From positions 1 through 48,390 of the forward strand of contig DASPOF010000002.1 of NCBI GenBank assembly GCA_035626155.1: a stretch of 48,390 bases of DNA, in the 5' to 3' direction. Of the stretch, positions 14,833 to 23,500 are shown piece by piece. Positions within the stretch are counted from its first letter, which is position 1. Each line of letters starts with the position of its first letter. This stretch comes from DASPOF01 sp035626155 (GTDB lineage Bacteria; Desulfobacterota; Binatia; Binatales; Binataceae). Made by a program: the position numbers and the translations under genes. Under the pieces are notes generated by a model, which saw only the letters and a program-made list of their open reading frames with translations, was not told the origin of the DNA and ran no database searches.

Positions 14833-16125
14833 ATGGAACGCATACTGACGCGCTGGTTGGACATCCCTGACTTAAAGCGCCTTGCCGTGTACGAGGCCCA
14901 CGAGGGCTACCAGCCGCTTCGCAAGGCGCTGTTCGAGATGAAGCCCGAGGAGATCGTGAACGAGGTGAAGCGCTCGAATCTGCGCGGGCGCGGCGGCGCT
15001 GCGTTCTCCACCGGGACCAAGTGGAGCTTCATCGCGCCGAACTCGCCCAACCCGGTGTACATCTGCTGCAACGCGGATGAGAGCGAGCCGGGGACCTTCG
15101 CCAATCGCCATCAGCTCGAAAACGATCCACACGGGATTATCGAGGGCATCCTGATTGCGGCGCGCGCGGTCAATTCGCACACCGCCTACGTTTATTTTCG
15201 CGGCGAATTCGCGGTTCAGAAGCGCAGTCTCGACGAGGCGATCGCAGAGGCGCGCGCGAAGGGCTACATCGGCAAGAACATCATGGGCTCCGGCTTCGAC
15301 GTCGAGATCTACACGCATCGCGGCGCGGGCGCCTACATCTGCGGCGAGGAGACCGGCCTGCTCGCATCGCTCGAGGGGCGGCGCGGCTATCCCCGCAATC
15401 GTCCGCCGTTCCCCGCCATCCGCGGGGCATTCGCATCGCCGACCGTCGTGAACAACGTCGAGACGCTCTCCAACGTCCCGTGGATAATCAAGCGCGGCGC
15501 CGACTGGTACAAATCGATCGGTCCCGAGACCAGCCCCGGGCCGAAACTTTTCTGCCTCTCCGGTCACGTGAACAAACCCGGGCTGTACGAGCTGCCGATG
15601 GGCTATCCGCTCAAGGACCTCATCTACGATGTCGGCGGCGGAATCCTCGGCGGCAAGGGGCTCAAGGGCGTCATCCCCGGCGGCACATCATTTCCGGTCT
15701 TCACCGCGGAAGAGGCGGTCAAGGTCAAAATGGATTTCGACTCGGTGCGCGCGGCCGGCTCGCTCATGGGCACCGCGGGCGTGATCGTAATCCGCGAGGG
15801 CACCTGCATGGTGGATGTCCTGCGGACGATCGCGCACTTCTACCATCACGAGTCGTGCGGCCAGTGCACGCCCTGCCGCGAAGGATGCGGCTGGATCGAA
15901 AAGCTGCTGACCGACCTCGAGGCGGGGCGCGGCAAGATGGAAGACCTGCAAGTGCTGATCGATGTTGCCAGCAACATGGAGGGCAACACCATCTGCGTGC
16001 TCGCCGACAGCCTCTCGATGCCGGTGAAGAGCTTCATCCCGAAGTACCGCGCCGAGTTCGAGGAGCACGTGCGGCTGGCGCGCTGCCCGTTTCGCGATGG
16101 CGAGGGCAAACTCGCCGCCGCTTGA
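14833..16125 (+). CDS. nuoF: NADH-quinone oxidoreductase subunit F (FMN/NADH-binding)
   Basis: NuoF accepts the hydride from NADH on FMN and passes electrons to cluster N3. The 430-aa sequence shows the nucleotide-binding GRGGAAFSTGTKW (52-64), CNADESEPGTF (79-89), GAGAYICGEETGLLASLEG (164-182) and the N3 ligands CGQCTPC (C342, C345, C348) plus C388. Length and all motifs are those of a complete subunit. It lies between nuoB and nuoG. No nuoE, the usual partner carrying N1a, is adjacent. HoxF/FdhB-like diaphorases share the fold, but the neighbouring nuoB points to complex I. Confidence 0.94.
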   Translation: MERILTRWLDIPDLKRLAVYEAHEGYQPLRKALFEMKPEEIVNEVKRSNLRGRGGAAFSTGTKWSFIAPNSPNPVYICCNADESEPGTFANRHQLENDPHGIIEGILIAARAVNSHTAYVYFRGEFAVQKRSLDEAIAEARAKGYIGKNIMGSGFDVEIYTHRGAGAYICGEETGLLASLEGRRGYPRNRPPFPAIRGAFASPTVVNNVETLSNVPWIIKRGADWYKSIGPETSPGPKLFCLSGHVNKPGLYELPMGYPLKDLIYDVGGGILGGKGLKGVIPGGTSFPVFTAEEAVKVKMDFDSVRAAGSLMGTAGVIVIREGTCMVDVLRTIAHFYHHESCGQCTPCREGCGWIEKLLTDLEAGRGKMEDLQVLIDVASNMEGNTICVLADSLSMPVKSFIPKYRAEFEEHVRLARCPFRDGEGKLAAA

Positions 16126-16151
16126 GGCGGTCCCGCCTGCAGGAAAATCGA

Positions 16152-17735
16152 ATGCCGAAGCTCACGATCGACGGAAAGCAAATCGAGGTTCCCAACGGGC
16201 TCAACCTGGTCCAGGCGGCCGACCGCGCCGGAATCGAGATCCCGCACTACTGCTACCATCAAGGGCTGTCCGTGGTGGGCAACTGCCGGATGTGCCTGGT
16301 CGAGGTCGAAAAGGCGCCCAAGCTGCAAATCGCGTGCAACACGGGCGCCGCCGACGGGATGGTGGTGAACACGCAGAGCCCGCGCACGCGCGCCGCGCAA
16401 AAGGCGGTGCTCGAATTCCTCCTTATCAATCATCCGATCGATTGTCCCGTGTGCGACCAGGCGGGCGAGTGCAAGCTGCAGGACTACTACATGGACTACG
16501 ACCAGCAGCCCTCGCGCTTCCCGCTCGGCAAGAAGAATCACAAAGGCAAGGCGCTCGATATCGGCAGCGGGGTGATGCTCGACCAGGAGCGATGCATCCT
16601 GTGCGCGCGATGCACCCGGTTCTTCGATGAAATCACGAAGACGAGCGAGCTTGCCATCTTCGAGCGCGGCGACCGATGCAGGGTGGACATCTGGCCGGGG
16701 AGGCCGATTGCCAATAAGTACGCGGGCAATGTCGTCGATATCTGCCCGGTCGGCGCGCTGACAGAAAAGGATTTCCGCTTCCGCATGCGCGTCTGGTATC
16801 TGCATCGAACGCCGTCGGTGTGCGGCGGATGCGAACGCGGATGCTCGATCGACATTTATCATCATCGCGGCCGCATCTACCGCTACAAGCCGCGCTGCAA
16901 CCCGGATGTGAACACGTACTGGATGTGCGATGAGGGCCGCCACGGATTCCCCGCGCTCCAGAGCGAGAATCGGCTGAGCGCGCCGCTCAATCAAAGGGGC
17001 GATCGGCTCGCGGCCGAAGGATGGCCCGAGGCGATCGCGCGGGCCGCATCGAAGATCAAGGAGTTTCGCGGCCAGCACGGCGGCAAGTCGATCGGCGCCG
17101 TCATCAGCGCGCAATCGACCAACGAGGAGACCTTCGCGCTGCGCCGCCTCATGCTCGATACAATCGGGTCGGATCGGATTGCGGCCCACAACTGGTCGCC
17201 GCCCGGCGCATCGCCCGACGACGATCTTCTCATCCGCGCGAACAAGAATCCGAACACGCGCGGGTTGCAGGCGCTTGGAGTTGCCAGCGACGGTCTCGAC
17301 GCGCTCGCGGCCTCGGCCGCATCCGGAGAACTCAAGATGCTCATCGTGCTGCGCGCCGATCTCGTGGGCGCGCTCGGCGAGCACGAATTCATCCGGAAGT
17401 TCGGCGCGCTCGATTACATGCTCGTGCTCGGCACCGATGCGAACGAGACCGGGCAGATGGCGAACCAGGTTCTGCCTATCGGCACGTACGCCGAAATCGA
17501 CGGCAGCTTCACCAACTTCAAGGGCCGTGTGCAGCGGATTCGCGCGGCGTTCCCGCCGCCAGGTCAGGCGCTCTCCGCAATCGAGGTTCTCGCGCGGCTG
17601 GGCCGTTCGCTCGATGGCGCGGAGCGATCCGCGGCCCCCGAGGCGCTCTTCGCCGAGATGGCGGCGTCGGTGCCCGCGTTCCAGGGCATGACGCTTGCCG
17701 ACCTCGGCCCGCATGGCCGCGACCTGGCCGGCTGA
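16152..17735 (+). CDS. nuoG: NADH-quinone oxidoreductase subunit G (short form)
   Basis: NuoG relays electrons through several iron-sulfur clusters. The 527-aa protein begins at ATG 16152 (AGGA upstream; a longer open frame in nuoF is spurious). It has [2Fe-2S] ligands C34, C45, C48, C62, the His-Cys3 cluster H94, C98, C101, C107, and [4Fe-4S] ligands C148, C151, C154, C198. A further set C224, C227, C231 and C259 matches the N7 site of the molybdopterin-like domain. That domain is much shorter than in E. coli NuoG (908 aa): after the N7 region only about 270 residues follow. No frameshift is apparent, so this is a natural short form. Confidence 0.92.
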   Translation: MPKLTIDGKQIEVPNGLNLVQAADRAGIEIPHYCYHQGLSVVGNCRMCLVEVEKAPKLQIACNTGAADGMVVNTQSPRTRAAQKAVLEFLLINHPIDCPVCDQAGECKLQDYYMDYDQQPSRFPLGKKNHKGKALDIGSGVMLDQERCILCARCTRFFDEITKTSELAIFERGDRCRVDIWPGRPIANKYAGNVVDICPVGALTEKDFRFRMRVWYLHRTPSVCGGCERGCSIDIYHHRGRIYRYKPRCNPDVNTYWMCDEGRHGFPALQSENRLSAPLNQRGDRLAAEGWPEAIARAASKIKEFRGQHGGKSIGAVISAQSTNEETFALRRLMLDTIGSDRIAAHNWSPPGASPDDDLLIRANKNPNTRGLQALGVASDGLDALAASAASGELKMLIVLRADLVGALGEHEFIRKFGALDYMLVLGTDANETGQMANQVLPIGTYAEIDGSFTNFKGRVQRIRAAFPPPGQALSAIEVLARLGRSLDGAERSAAPEALFAEMAASVPAFQGMTLADLGPHGRDLAG

Positions 17736-17766
17736 TTCCTGACACTATTCGCGGATTGCAGCGCCG

Positions 17767-18081
17767 TCAGCCTTCCGACGGGTGGTACACTACTTCGACC
17801 CGTTCCAGATAGTGCTGTAGCTCACTCGCCCACTGGTTGACCGCCGCAAGGTCGTGGTGGCGCGACGCATCTTCAAGGCGCCGTCCAAGATCGGTCAGCA
17901 CGGGGAAGCCATAGCTGGCGCCTTCGCCCTTGAGGCGATGGGACAGGCGATCGATCACCTCGTAGTCCTTGTGCTCGGCGGCGGCGATGATCGTTTGGAT
18001 GTCCGCGCGCTTGTGCGTAAGAAACCCTGGGATCAGATCGCTTAGGTCCTGGTCCACTTCCACAACTACTTTTTCTGGCAT
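17767..18081 (-). CDS. Histidine phosphotransfer (HPt) domain protein
   Basis: This 104-aa stand-alone HPt protein would shuttle a phosphoryl group between a hybrid sensor kinase and response regulators. The phosphorylatable histidine is H48 in the signature DRLSHRLKGEGASYGF, in a four-helix bundle spanning most of the protein. A second helix pair (LTDLGRRLEDASRHHDLAAV) matches the family. No histidine kinase is in the window. The only receiver-like neighbour is at 20123-20476. It converges on nuoG with a 31-bp gap, and its own promoter must lie in 18082-18355. Confidence 0.85.
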   Translation of the reverse strand: MPEKVVVEVDQDLSDLIPGFLTHKRADIQTIIAAAEHKDYEVIDRLSHRLKGEGASYGFPVLTDLGRRLEDASRHHDLAAVNQWASELQHYLERVEVVYHPSEG

Positions 18082-18413
18082 GGCTCCTCCGAATTCGCAG
18101 TGACCATGTGTGATACATCGGGCGCACGCGCGCTGTACCGAATCGCGAATCGCGCGCGCGCCGCCATCGGCTCGAAAGCAAGCAGGGTGCCTGCCAATTC
18201 CTGCGAAAACGGAGGATTTGAGCAGGAAAACTCGAACTACCGCACGCCCGCGTTCTTATCCGGCCTGCGGCTGTTTCAAGCTGACACAATCAATGGAACA
18301 GTGCGGGCATATTCAGGCGAGTTGCCGGTCTCAACGTGGCGCACCGCGGAAAAACGGACAGGTGGTGCCATAATGGCACCACCTGTCCCGGCAGCCAACA
18401 TACTATCACCGCA
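18082..18413. other. Gene-free interval between HPt and DUF1329 genes
   Basis: This 332-bp interval lies upstream of the HPt gene and downstream of the DUF1329 gene. It contains the strong palindrome at 18356-18388 and presumably the HPt promoter. I see no convincing protein-coding frame; a 140-codon plus-strand frame crossing it is antisense to DUF1329 and lacks family features. Confidence 0.6.
18356..18388 (-). terminator. Perfect 16-bp palindrome, likely terminator of the DUF1329 gene
   Basis: GGACAGGTGGTGCCAT (18356-18371) and ATGGCACCACCTGTCC (18373-18388) are exact reverse complements around a single base. On the minus strand the hairpin lies 26 nt beyond the DUF1329 stop and is followed by GTTTTT, as expected for an intrinsic terminator. 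Very similar GGGACAG...CTGTCCC palindromes occur as dispersed, often RAYT-associated repeats in bacteria, so it may also be a repeat copy. Confidence 0.65.
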
Positions 18414-19772
18414 TTACGGCGCAGCCTTTACCATCGACTGGGTGGTAAAGAAGTCACGGCCGACTGCGCCCATGTTGATGTACCAGCATTCGCGCTCCGG
18501 CGTGTTCTGCCCCGGCAGATAGCACATCGTGGCGAGGCCCGATTGAACATCGGTCGATGAGGCGCCGACAACGAACGCGCGCCTGAATGGATAGATCGCG
18601 ACGCGCGCATCCGGTACCGGCCGATCGCGGTAGGTCAGCCAGTATATGTGGTTCTGCCACAACTCACCCTTTGCGTCGTACTCATCGACGTACGGTTCGA
18701 ACCACATTTCGCTATCGATGTACAGAATCGACTTGGAGTGGAGCGCCTGCGGATTGTTGGCATTCCAGCGCGGCGTGGTCTGGACGACATAAAGCGGGCG
18801 CATCTCCCAGTTCTCCGGGCACGCACTTCCGCCGCCGTCCGTCTGGCAGGTGATCTCTGGAGAATGAGCAGCATTAACCGATGCGAGCATCGTCTTTTGA
18901 CCGAGGAACTTGTAATTGTATTCCTCGATTTTCGCATTGAAGCCCGAGTAATGATTTGGATCGAATGTCACCGGGTCGCTCATTTCGATGCCCGGGCCGC
19001 CCGCCGCACCGCCTGAGCTGCCACCGCCTGCGATGGCATCACCCATGATCCCCTCGTTCAGACGGCGCAGCCGCCGCCCTCCCGGAACCCATTGCCAGAT
19101 ATCGTCGCCTCTCTTTGGATTCTCGTAGCGGAAGCGAATGAATCCGCTGCCATAAAGATCCTCAGGAGCCAGAATGGGATAGAGGGCGAACATCCAATAA
19201 CGGTTGGTCTGTTTGTAATCGGGATCGATCGGCATCGGCTCCACTTCCGTCCGACCGACCTCATCGTAACCCGCATAATGGCCGATCTGGAAATAGTCGA
19301 TTACGCGGATGGGACGGTTGCGGCCCGTGTAAGTTACATCGCAATCATAGAACCGGAGATCGTAGTCATCGGACGTGATCGGCCTGAAGGCGTTGTTCCA
19401 CATGATCTTGGTCGCGATTTGCGGGTCGTTGGGATCCAGGAATGGGAAGGGCTGGCCCGCTACGTAATTGACTACTGTCCGTCCGTCGGGCGACAGTCTC
19501 ACCTGGTCGGCGTATTTCTCGGTTGCGTCACGGTATGGGGGCGGCCAGTTGATTTGCTCGCTCGGGACTATCTTCATTGTCATTCCATTCTCGACCTTGT
19601 AATAGACCCCGGGCGATACCACCTCCTTGACCTTGTAGCCATTCTCCGGCGTGATGAAGTCGCCGGGCTTCACTTGGGCCTGCGCAGGCTCGGCTAAGAA
19701 CATGAGCGCAGTCAAAAGTGCGATCGCCGCCGATGCGCCCGGCCAAATCCACGGACCATCGCTTTTGGGCAT
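18414..19772 (-). CDS. DUF1329 family exported protein, copy 1
   Basis: This 452-aa protein has a signal peptide (ALLTALMFLAEPAQAQ) and a DUF1329 body. DUF1329 proteins have a LolA/LolB-like fold and are thought to act in the periplasm or outer membrane, often near RND transporters or DUF1302 proteins; their biochemical role is not established. Family segments include PFLDPNDPQIATKIMWNN, CPENWEMRPLYVVQ, YRDRPVPDARVAIYPFRRAF and ERECWYINMG. A Gly/Ser-rich linker (AGGGSSGGAAGG, about 250) splits the protein. A perfect AAGGAGGT lies ahead of ATG 19772. A paralogue of nearly equal length is at 36205-37554. No DUF1302 gene or transporter is adjacent. Confidence 0.87.
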   Translation of the reverse strand: MPKSDGPWIWPGASAAIALLTALMFLAEPAQAQVKPGDFITPENGYKVKEVVSPGVYYKVENGMTMKIVPSEQINWPPPYRDATEKYADQVRLSPDGRTVVNYVAGQPFPFLDPNDPQIATKIMWNNAFRPITSDDYDLRFYDCDVTYTGRNRPIRVIDYFQIGHYAGYDEVGRTEVEPMPIDPDYKQTNRYWMFALYPILAPEDLYGSGFIRFRYENPKRGDDIWQWVPGGRRLRRLNEGIMGDAIAGGGSSGGAAGGPGIEMSDPVTFDPNHYSGFNAKIEEYNYKFLGQKTMLASVNAAHSPEITCQTDGGGSACPENWEMRPLYVVQTTPRWNANNPQALHSKSILYIDSEMWFEPYVDEYDAKGELWQNHIYWLTYRDRPVPDARVAIYPFRRAFVVGASSTDVQSGLATMCYLPGQNTPERECWYINMGAVGRDFFTTQSMVKAAP

Positions 19773-20122
19773 GGCAAACCTCCTTCCGCCGATTCCTCAG
19801 ATCGATCGGCTACGCGAAAATCTCTGGGCGAAACGCGGCCGGCCGCCTGCGTTAGATTGCGAAGCACACTATTGCGGCAGGCTGCGCATGTGGACTCGTT
19901 ACTTTCTGACGAGCGAGGTGCCGGATCTCTTCACGGTGCCGGCTCGCGGGTGCGTCGATCTGAATTTTCTGTGTTTTCCCCGGCCGCGAGTGCGGCTAAT
20001 CTAGCTGAAGGAAGGATTTCTGACCGCGTCCGAGTGCGGCTATCAACGCTTGCGCGGTCGTAATCGACCGAGCAATTCGACGTTCGCACAGCCCGGCCCT
20101 TGCCTGCCGGAGGAAGCATTCC
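19773..20122. other. Divergent intergenic region between DUF1329 and receiver-like gene
   Basis: This 350-bp region must hold promoters for both flanking genes. A 12-bp direct repeat, CGAGTGCGGCTA, occurs at 19987-19998 and 20031-20042, 44 bp apart (start to start), and could be an operator. No protein-like frame, RNA gene or clear -35/-10 pair was recognised. Confidence 0.4.
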
Positions 20123-20476
20123 ATGAGCGGGAGAGTTGCGCTTGCCCTCGTGCGAGATCTGTTTTTCAGGTCCAAAATCGATACCGTCGCAAGCGCGCTC
20201 GGCGCCGAGGTTGCTTACGCATCCGATCTCGACTCGGCAGCGCGGCGCGCGGCGGAACTGAAACCGCAGGTCGTCTTCGCCGACCTTTCGGACTTAAATT
20301 TCCCGCCGCACCAGACCGCAGAGAGAATCCGCGCGTCCGCTCCAGGAGCGCGCTTGGCCGCCTTTGCTTCCCACGTCGATCTGAAGCCGCTCAAGGCTGC
20401 GCGCGAGGCCGGATTCGACTTGGCCCTTTCGCGCAGCGAGTTCACCGAGCGATTGCCCGATTTGCTGAAGTCCTGA
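20123..20476 (+). CDS. Degenerate response-regulator receiver (CheY-like) protein
   Basis: The 117-aa protein follows a CheY-like alternation of strands and helices: VALALVRDLFF, EVAYASDL, PQVVFADLSDLNFP with a possible acceptor D54, ARLAAFASHVD, and GFDLALSRSEFTERLPDLL. The acidic pair after strand 1 is reduced to one Asp (D12), and the conserved Thr/Lys switch residues are not clear, so it may be a pseudo-receiver that binds partners without phosphorylation. There is no output domain. GGAGGA sits just upstream of ATG 20123. A role with the nearby HPt protein is inference. Confidence 0.65.
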   Translation: MSGRVALALVRDLFFRSKIDTVASALGAEVAYASDLDSAARRAAELKPQVVFADLSDLNFPPHQTAERIRASAPGARLAAFASHVDLKPLKAAREAGFDLALSRSEFTERLPDLLKS

Positions 20477-20571
20477 GGCCGCTGACTTTATAACCTCATA
20501 ACCTGGGGCCGTGCCGGATGACCGCGAAAGATGGATTCGTCCGATCTTCGCCTCGGTGGTAAACTCGTCAG

Positions 20572-23500
20572 GTGATCCTGGATCAGTTTCATCCCGCGGT
20601 CCGCACCTGGTTCGAGCGCCGATTCGCGTTTCCATCGCGCGCGCAGGAACTCGGATGGCCGGTCATCGCGGGCGCGGATCTCGCGCCGCGTCACGACGTA
20701 CTGCTGTGCGCGCCGACCGGGAGCGGAAAGACGCTGGCCGCCTTCTTGTGGGCGATCGACCGGCTCGTCCGCGATGCGGCGCGCGGGGCGCTTTGCGATG
20801 AGGTGTCGGTGCTTTATGTCTCGCCGCTGAAGGCGCTTGCCAACGACATCCGGATCAATCTCGACGAGCCGCTCGATGGCGTTCGCGCGGCGGGGCGAGA
20901 GATGGGCCTCGATCTCTCGGCGATTCGCGCGGGGCTTCGCACCGGCGACACGCAGGCGCGCGAGCGCAGCGCGATGTTGCGCCGTCCGCCGCAAATCCTG
21001 GTGACGACTCCCGAATCGCTGTTCATCCTGCTCACGTCGCCGCGTTTTCGCGAGAAGCTCAAGGCGGTGCGGCACGTGATCGTCGATGAACTCCACGCGG
21101 TTGCGGGCAACAAGCGCGGCGCGCATCTGGCGCTGACGCTGGAGCGGCTGGACCGGATGATTCGTCTTGCAGGCGGCGCGCGTCCCGCGCGGATCGGCCT
21201 TTCCGCGACTCTCAATCCGATCGAGACGCTCGGCGAGTTTCTTGCCGGTTTCGACGTGGATGCCGATGGCGCGCGCAGTGCGCGCCCGGTCCAAATCGTG
21301 CGCGCCGACGATCCCAGGCGTCGCATGGACCTGCAGGTCATCGCGCCGGGACCCGAACTGGGCGCGATCGCAACCCACGAGCATTGGGAGGCGATGTACG
21401 ACGAGGCGGCGAAGCTCGTCGAGGCGCATCGCACGACGCTCATCTTCACGCTGTCGCGGCGATGGGCCGAGCGCGTCGCTTTCAATCTCCAGAAGCGGCT
21501 CGGCGCCGGCGCCGTGATGGCGCATCACGGGAGCCTCGCGCGCAAGGAGCGCCATCTTGCTGAGCAGCGCCTCAAGCACGGCGAGCTCAAAGCGATCGTC
21601 GCGACCTCGTCGCTCGAACTGGGCATCGATGTGGGCGCGGTCGAACTCGTCTGCCAGCTCGATTCGCCGAAATCGATCTCGGCGGCGATTCAGAGGATTG
21701 GCCGCTCGGGCCACAGTCTCGGCGGGACTCCCAAGGGTCGTCTTTTCGCGCTCACTCTCGATGATTTGCTTGAATGCGCAGCGGCGGTGCGCGCGATTCG
21801 CCGCGGCGATCTCGATGAGGTCGAAATTCCCTCGGGATGCCTCGACGTGGCGGCCCAGCAGGTCATCGCGATTGCCGCCGAGGAAGGAGAAATCCCGGAA
21901 GCCGAGTTGCTCCGGCTGCTGCGCGGCGCGTTCAACTTCGGGACCCTCGATTCGAAATCGCTGCGCGGCCTGCTCGAGCAGATGGCTCGCGAATTGCCCA
22001 AGCGGATCCAAGGGGCCGCACCGAAGATTTTCCTCGACGCCGCCAATCGCCGGGTTCGGCCCCGGCGGGCCGCGCGGCTTGCCGCGATCACCTCGGGCGG
22101 CACGATTCCCGAAAACGGGAACTACGACGTTGTGATCGAGTCCGAGGGCCGCAAGATTGGCGACGTCGAGGAGGACTTCGCGCAGGAGTCCTCGCGCGGC
22201 GACGTGTTTATGCTCGGCTCGATGCCCTGGCAGATTCTGGGCATCTCCCGCGGGCGGCTGATGGTCGAGCCGGCGCCCGGCATGGCTCCATCGTTGCCCT
22301 TCTGGCAGACCGAGGCGGCAGGACGTTCCTACGCGCTCTCGGCGGAAGTCACCGAGCTCCGCCGCACGATCGCGGATCGGCTCCCAGAGCCTGCGCAAGC
22401 CGTGCGATGGCTCATCGAGGACTGCGCGCTGAACGAGCGCGCCGCCGCGCAGGCGGTCGATTATGTCCGGCGCGGGATGGCGGCGCTCGGCGCGATTCCC
22501 GACGAGCGCACGATCGTGGTCGAGCGTTTCTTCGACGGACTGGGCGGAACGCAGATCGTGATCCACGCTCCATTGGGGATTCGTTTCAATCGGGGACTGG
22601 GGCTGGCGCTTCGAAAACGGCTCTGCCAGTCCTTCGACTTTGAAATTCAGGCCTCTGCGATCGACGACGGCTGTCTGCTCGCGCTGAACTCTCGCCACAG
22701 CTTCCCGCTTACGGACCTCCTCGCGATGGTGCCGGCGCGCCGCGTGCGCGACGTGCTCGTGCAGGCGATGCTCAACGCGCCGATGTTCGAGGTGCGCTTT
22801 CGCCACGTCGCGTCGCGGGCGCTCATGGTGATGCGCTGGCTTGGCGGGCGAAGGGTCCCCGCGTGGATTCAGCGGCTGCGTGCGCAGGAGTTGGCCGCGG
22901 CAATTTTTCCGGGGCAGCAGGCCTGCTTCGAGAACCGTCCGCCCGAGATCGAAATTCCCGGGCATTTCATCGTCGCCGAGGCGATTCGCGAATGCCTCCA
23001 GGAATCCGCCGATGCGGAGCGGATGACGCGCGTGCTTAAGGGAATCGAGGATGGGTCCATCCGCACGGTCATGGTGGATTCGGTCGCGCCGTCGGTCTTT
23101 GCGCATCGCCTGCTCCTCGCCTGGGATTACTCGTTCCTCGATGGCGGAGAGCGGGCGAACCGGCGAAGCCGCACCGTGCAAATGAATCGCGCGATGGCCG
23201 AGGATGTCTTCCGCACTGAGGACCTCTCGGCGATGCTCGCGGCGGATGCGGTGGACGCAGTCGCCGCCGAGGCCACCGGGCTTGCGCCGGGCCGCCGGGC
23301 GCGAAACCGCGACGAGCTTTGCGAACTCATTCGGGCGCACGGGGCGCTTGCGTCGGAGGCGATTGCGCTTCGCGCCGGCGAGGATGGCGCTGCGATGGTG
23401 GCGGCTCTGGAAGCGGAAGGGCGCATTGCACGCGCGCGGCTTCGCACCGGCGCGGCTGAAGTGATACTCGCCGCCGAGGATATCCCGATTTTCGCAGCGG

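Noticed and set aside
15480..16151. N-terminal extension of nuoG into nuoF
   Set aside because: It is in the wrong frame of nuoF. The conserved NuoG start MPKLTIDGKQIEV begins at 16152 with a ribosome-binding site.
15846..17714. 622-codon minus-strand frame
   Set aside because: Antisense to nuoF/nuoG, which carry all family cysteines. The antisense product has no domain.
18100..18522. 140-codon plus-strand frame
   Set aside because: Its second half is antisense to DUF1329 copy 1, and its first half spans the palindrome. No signal or domain.
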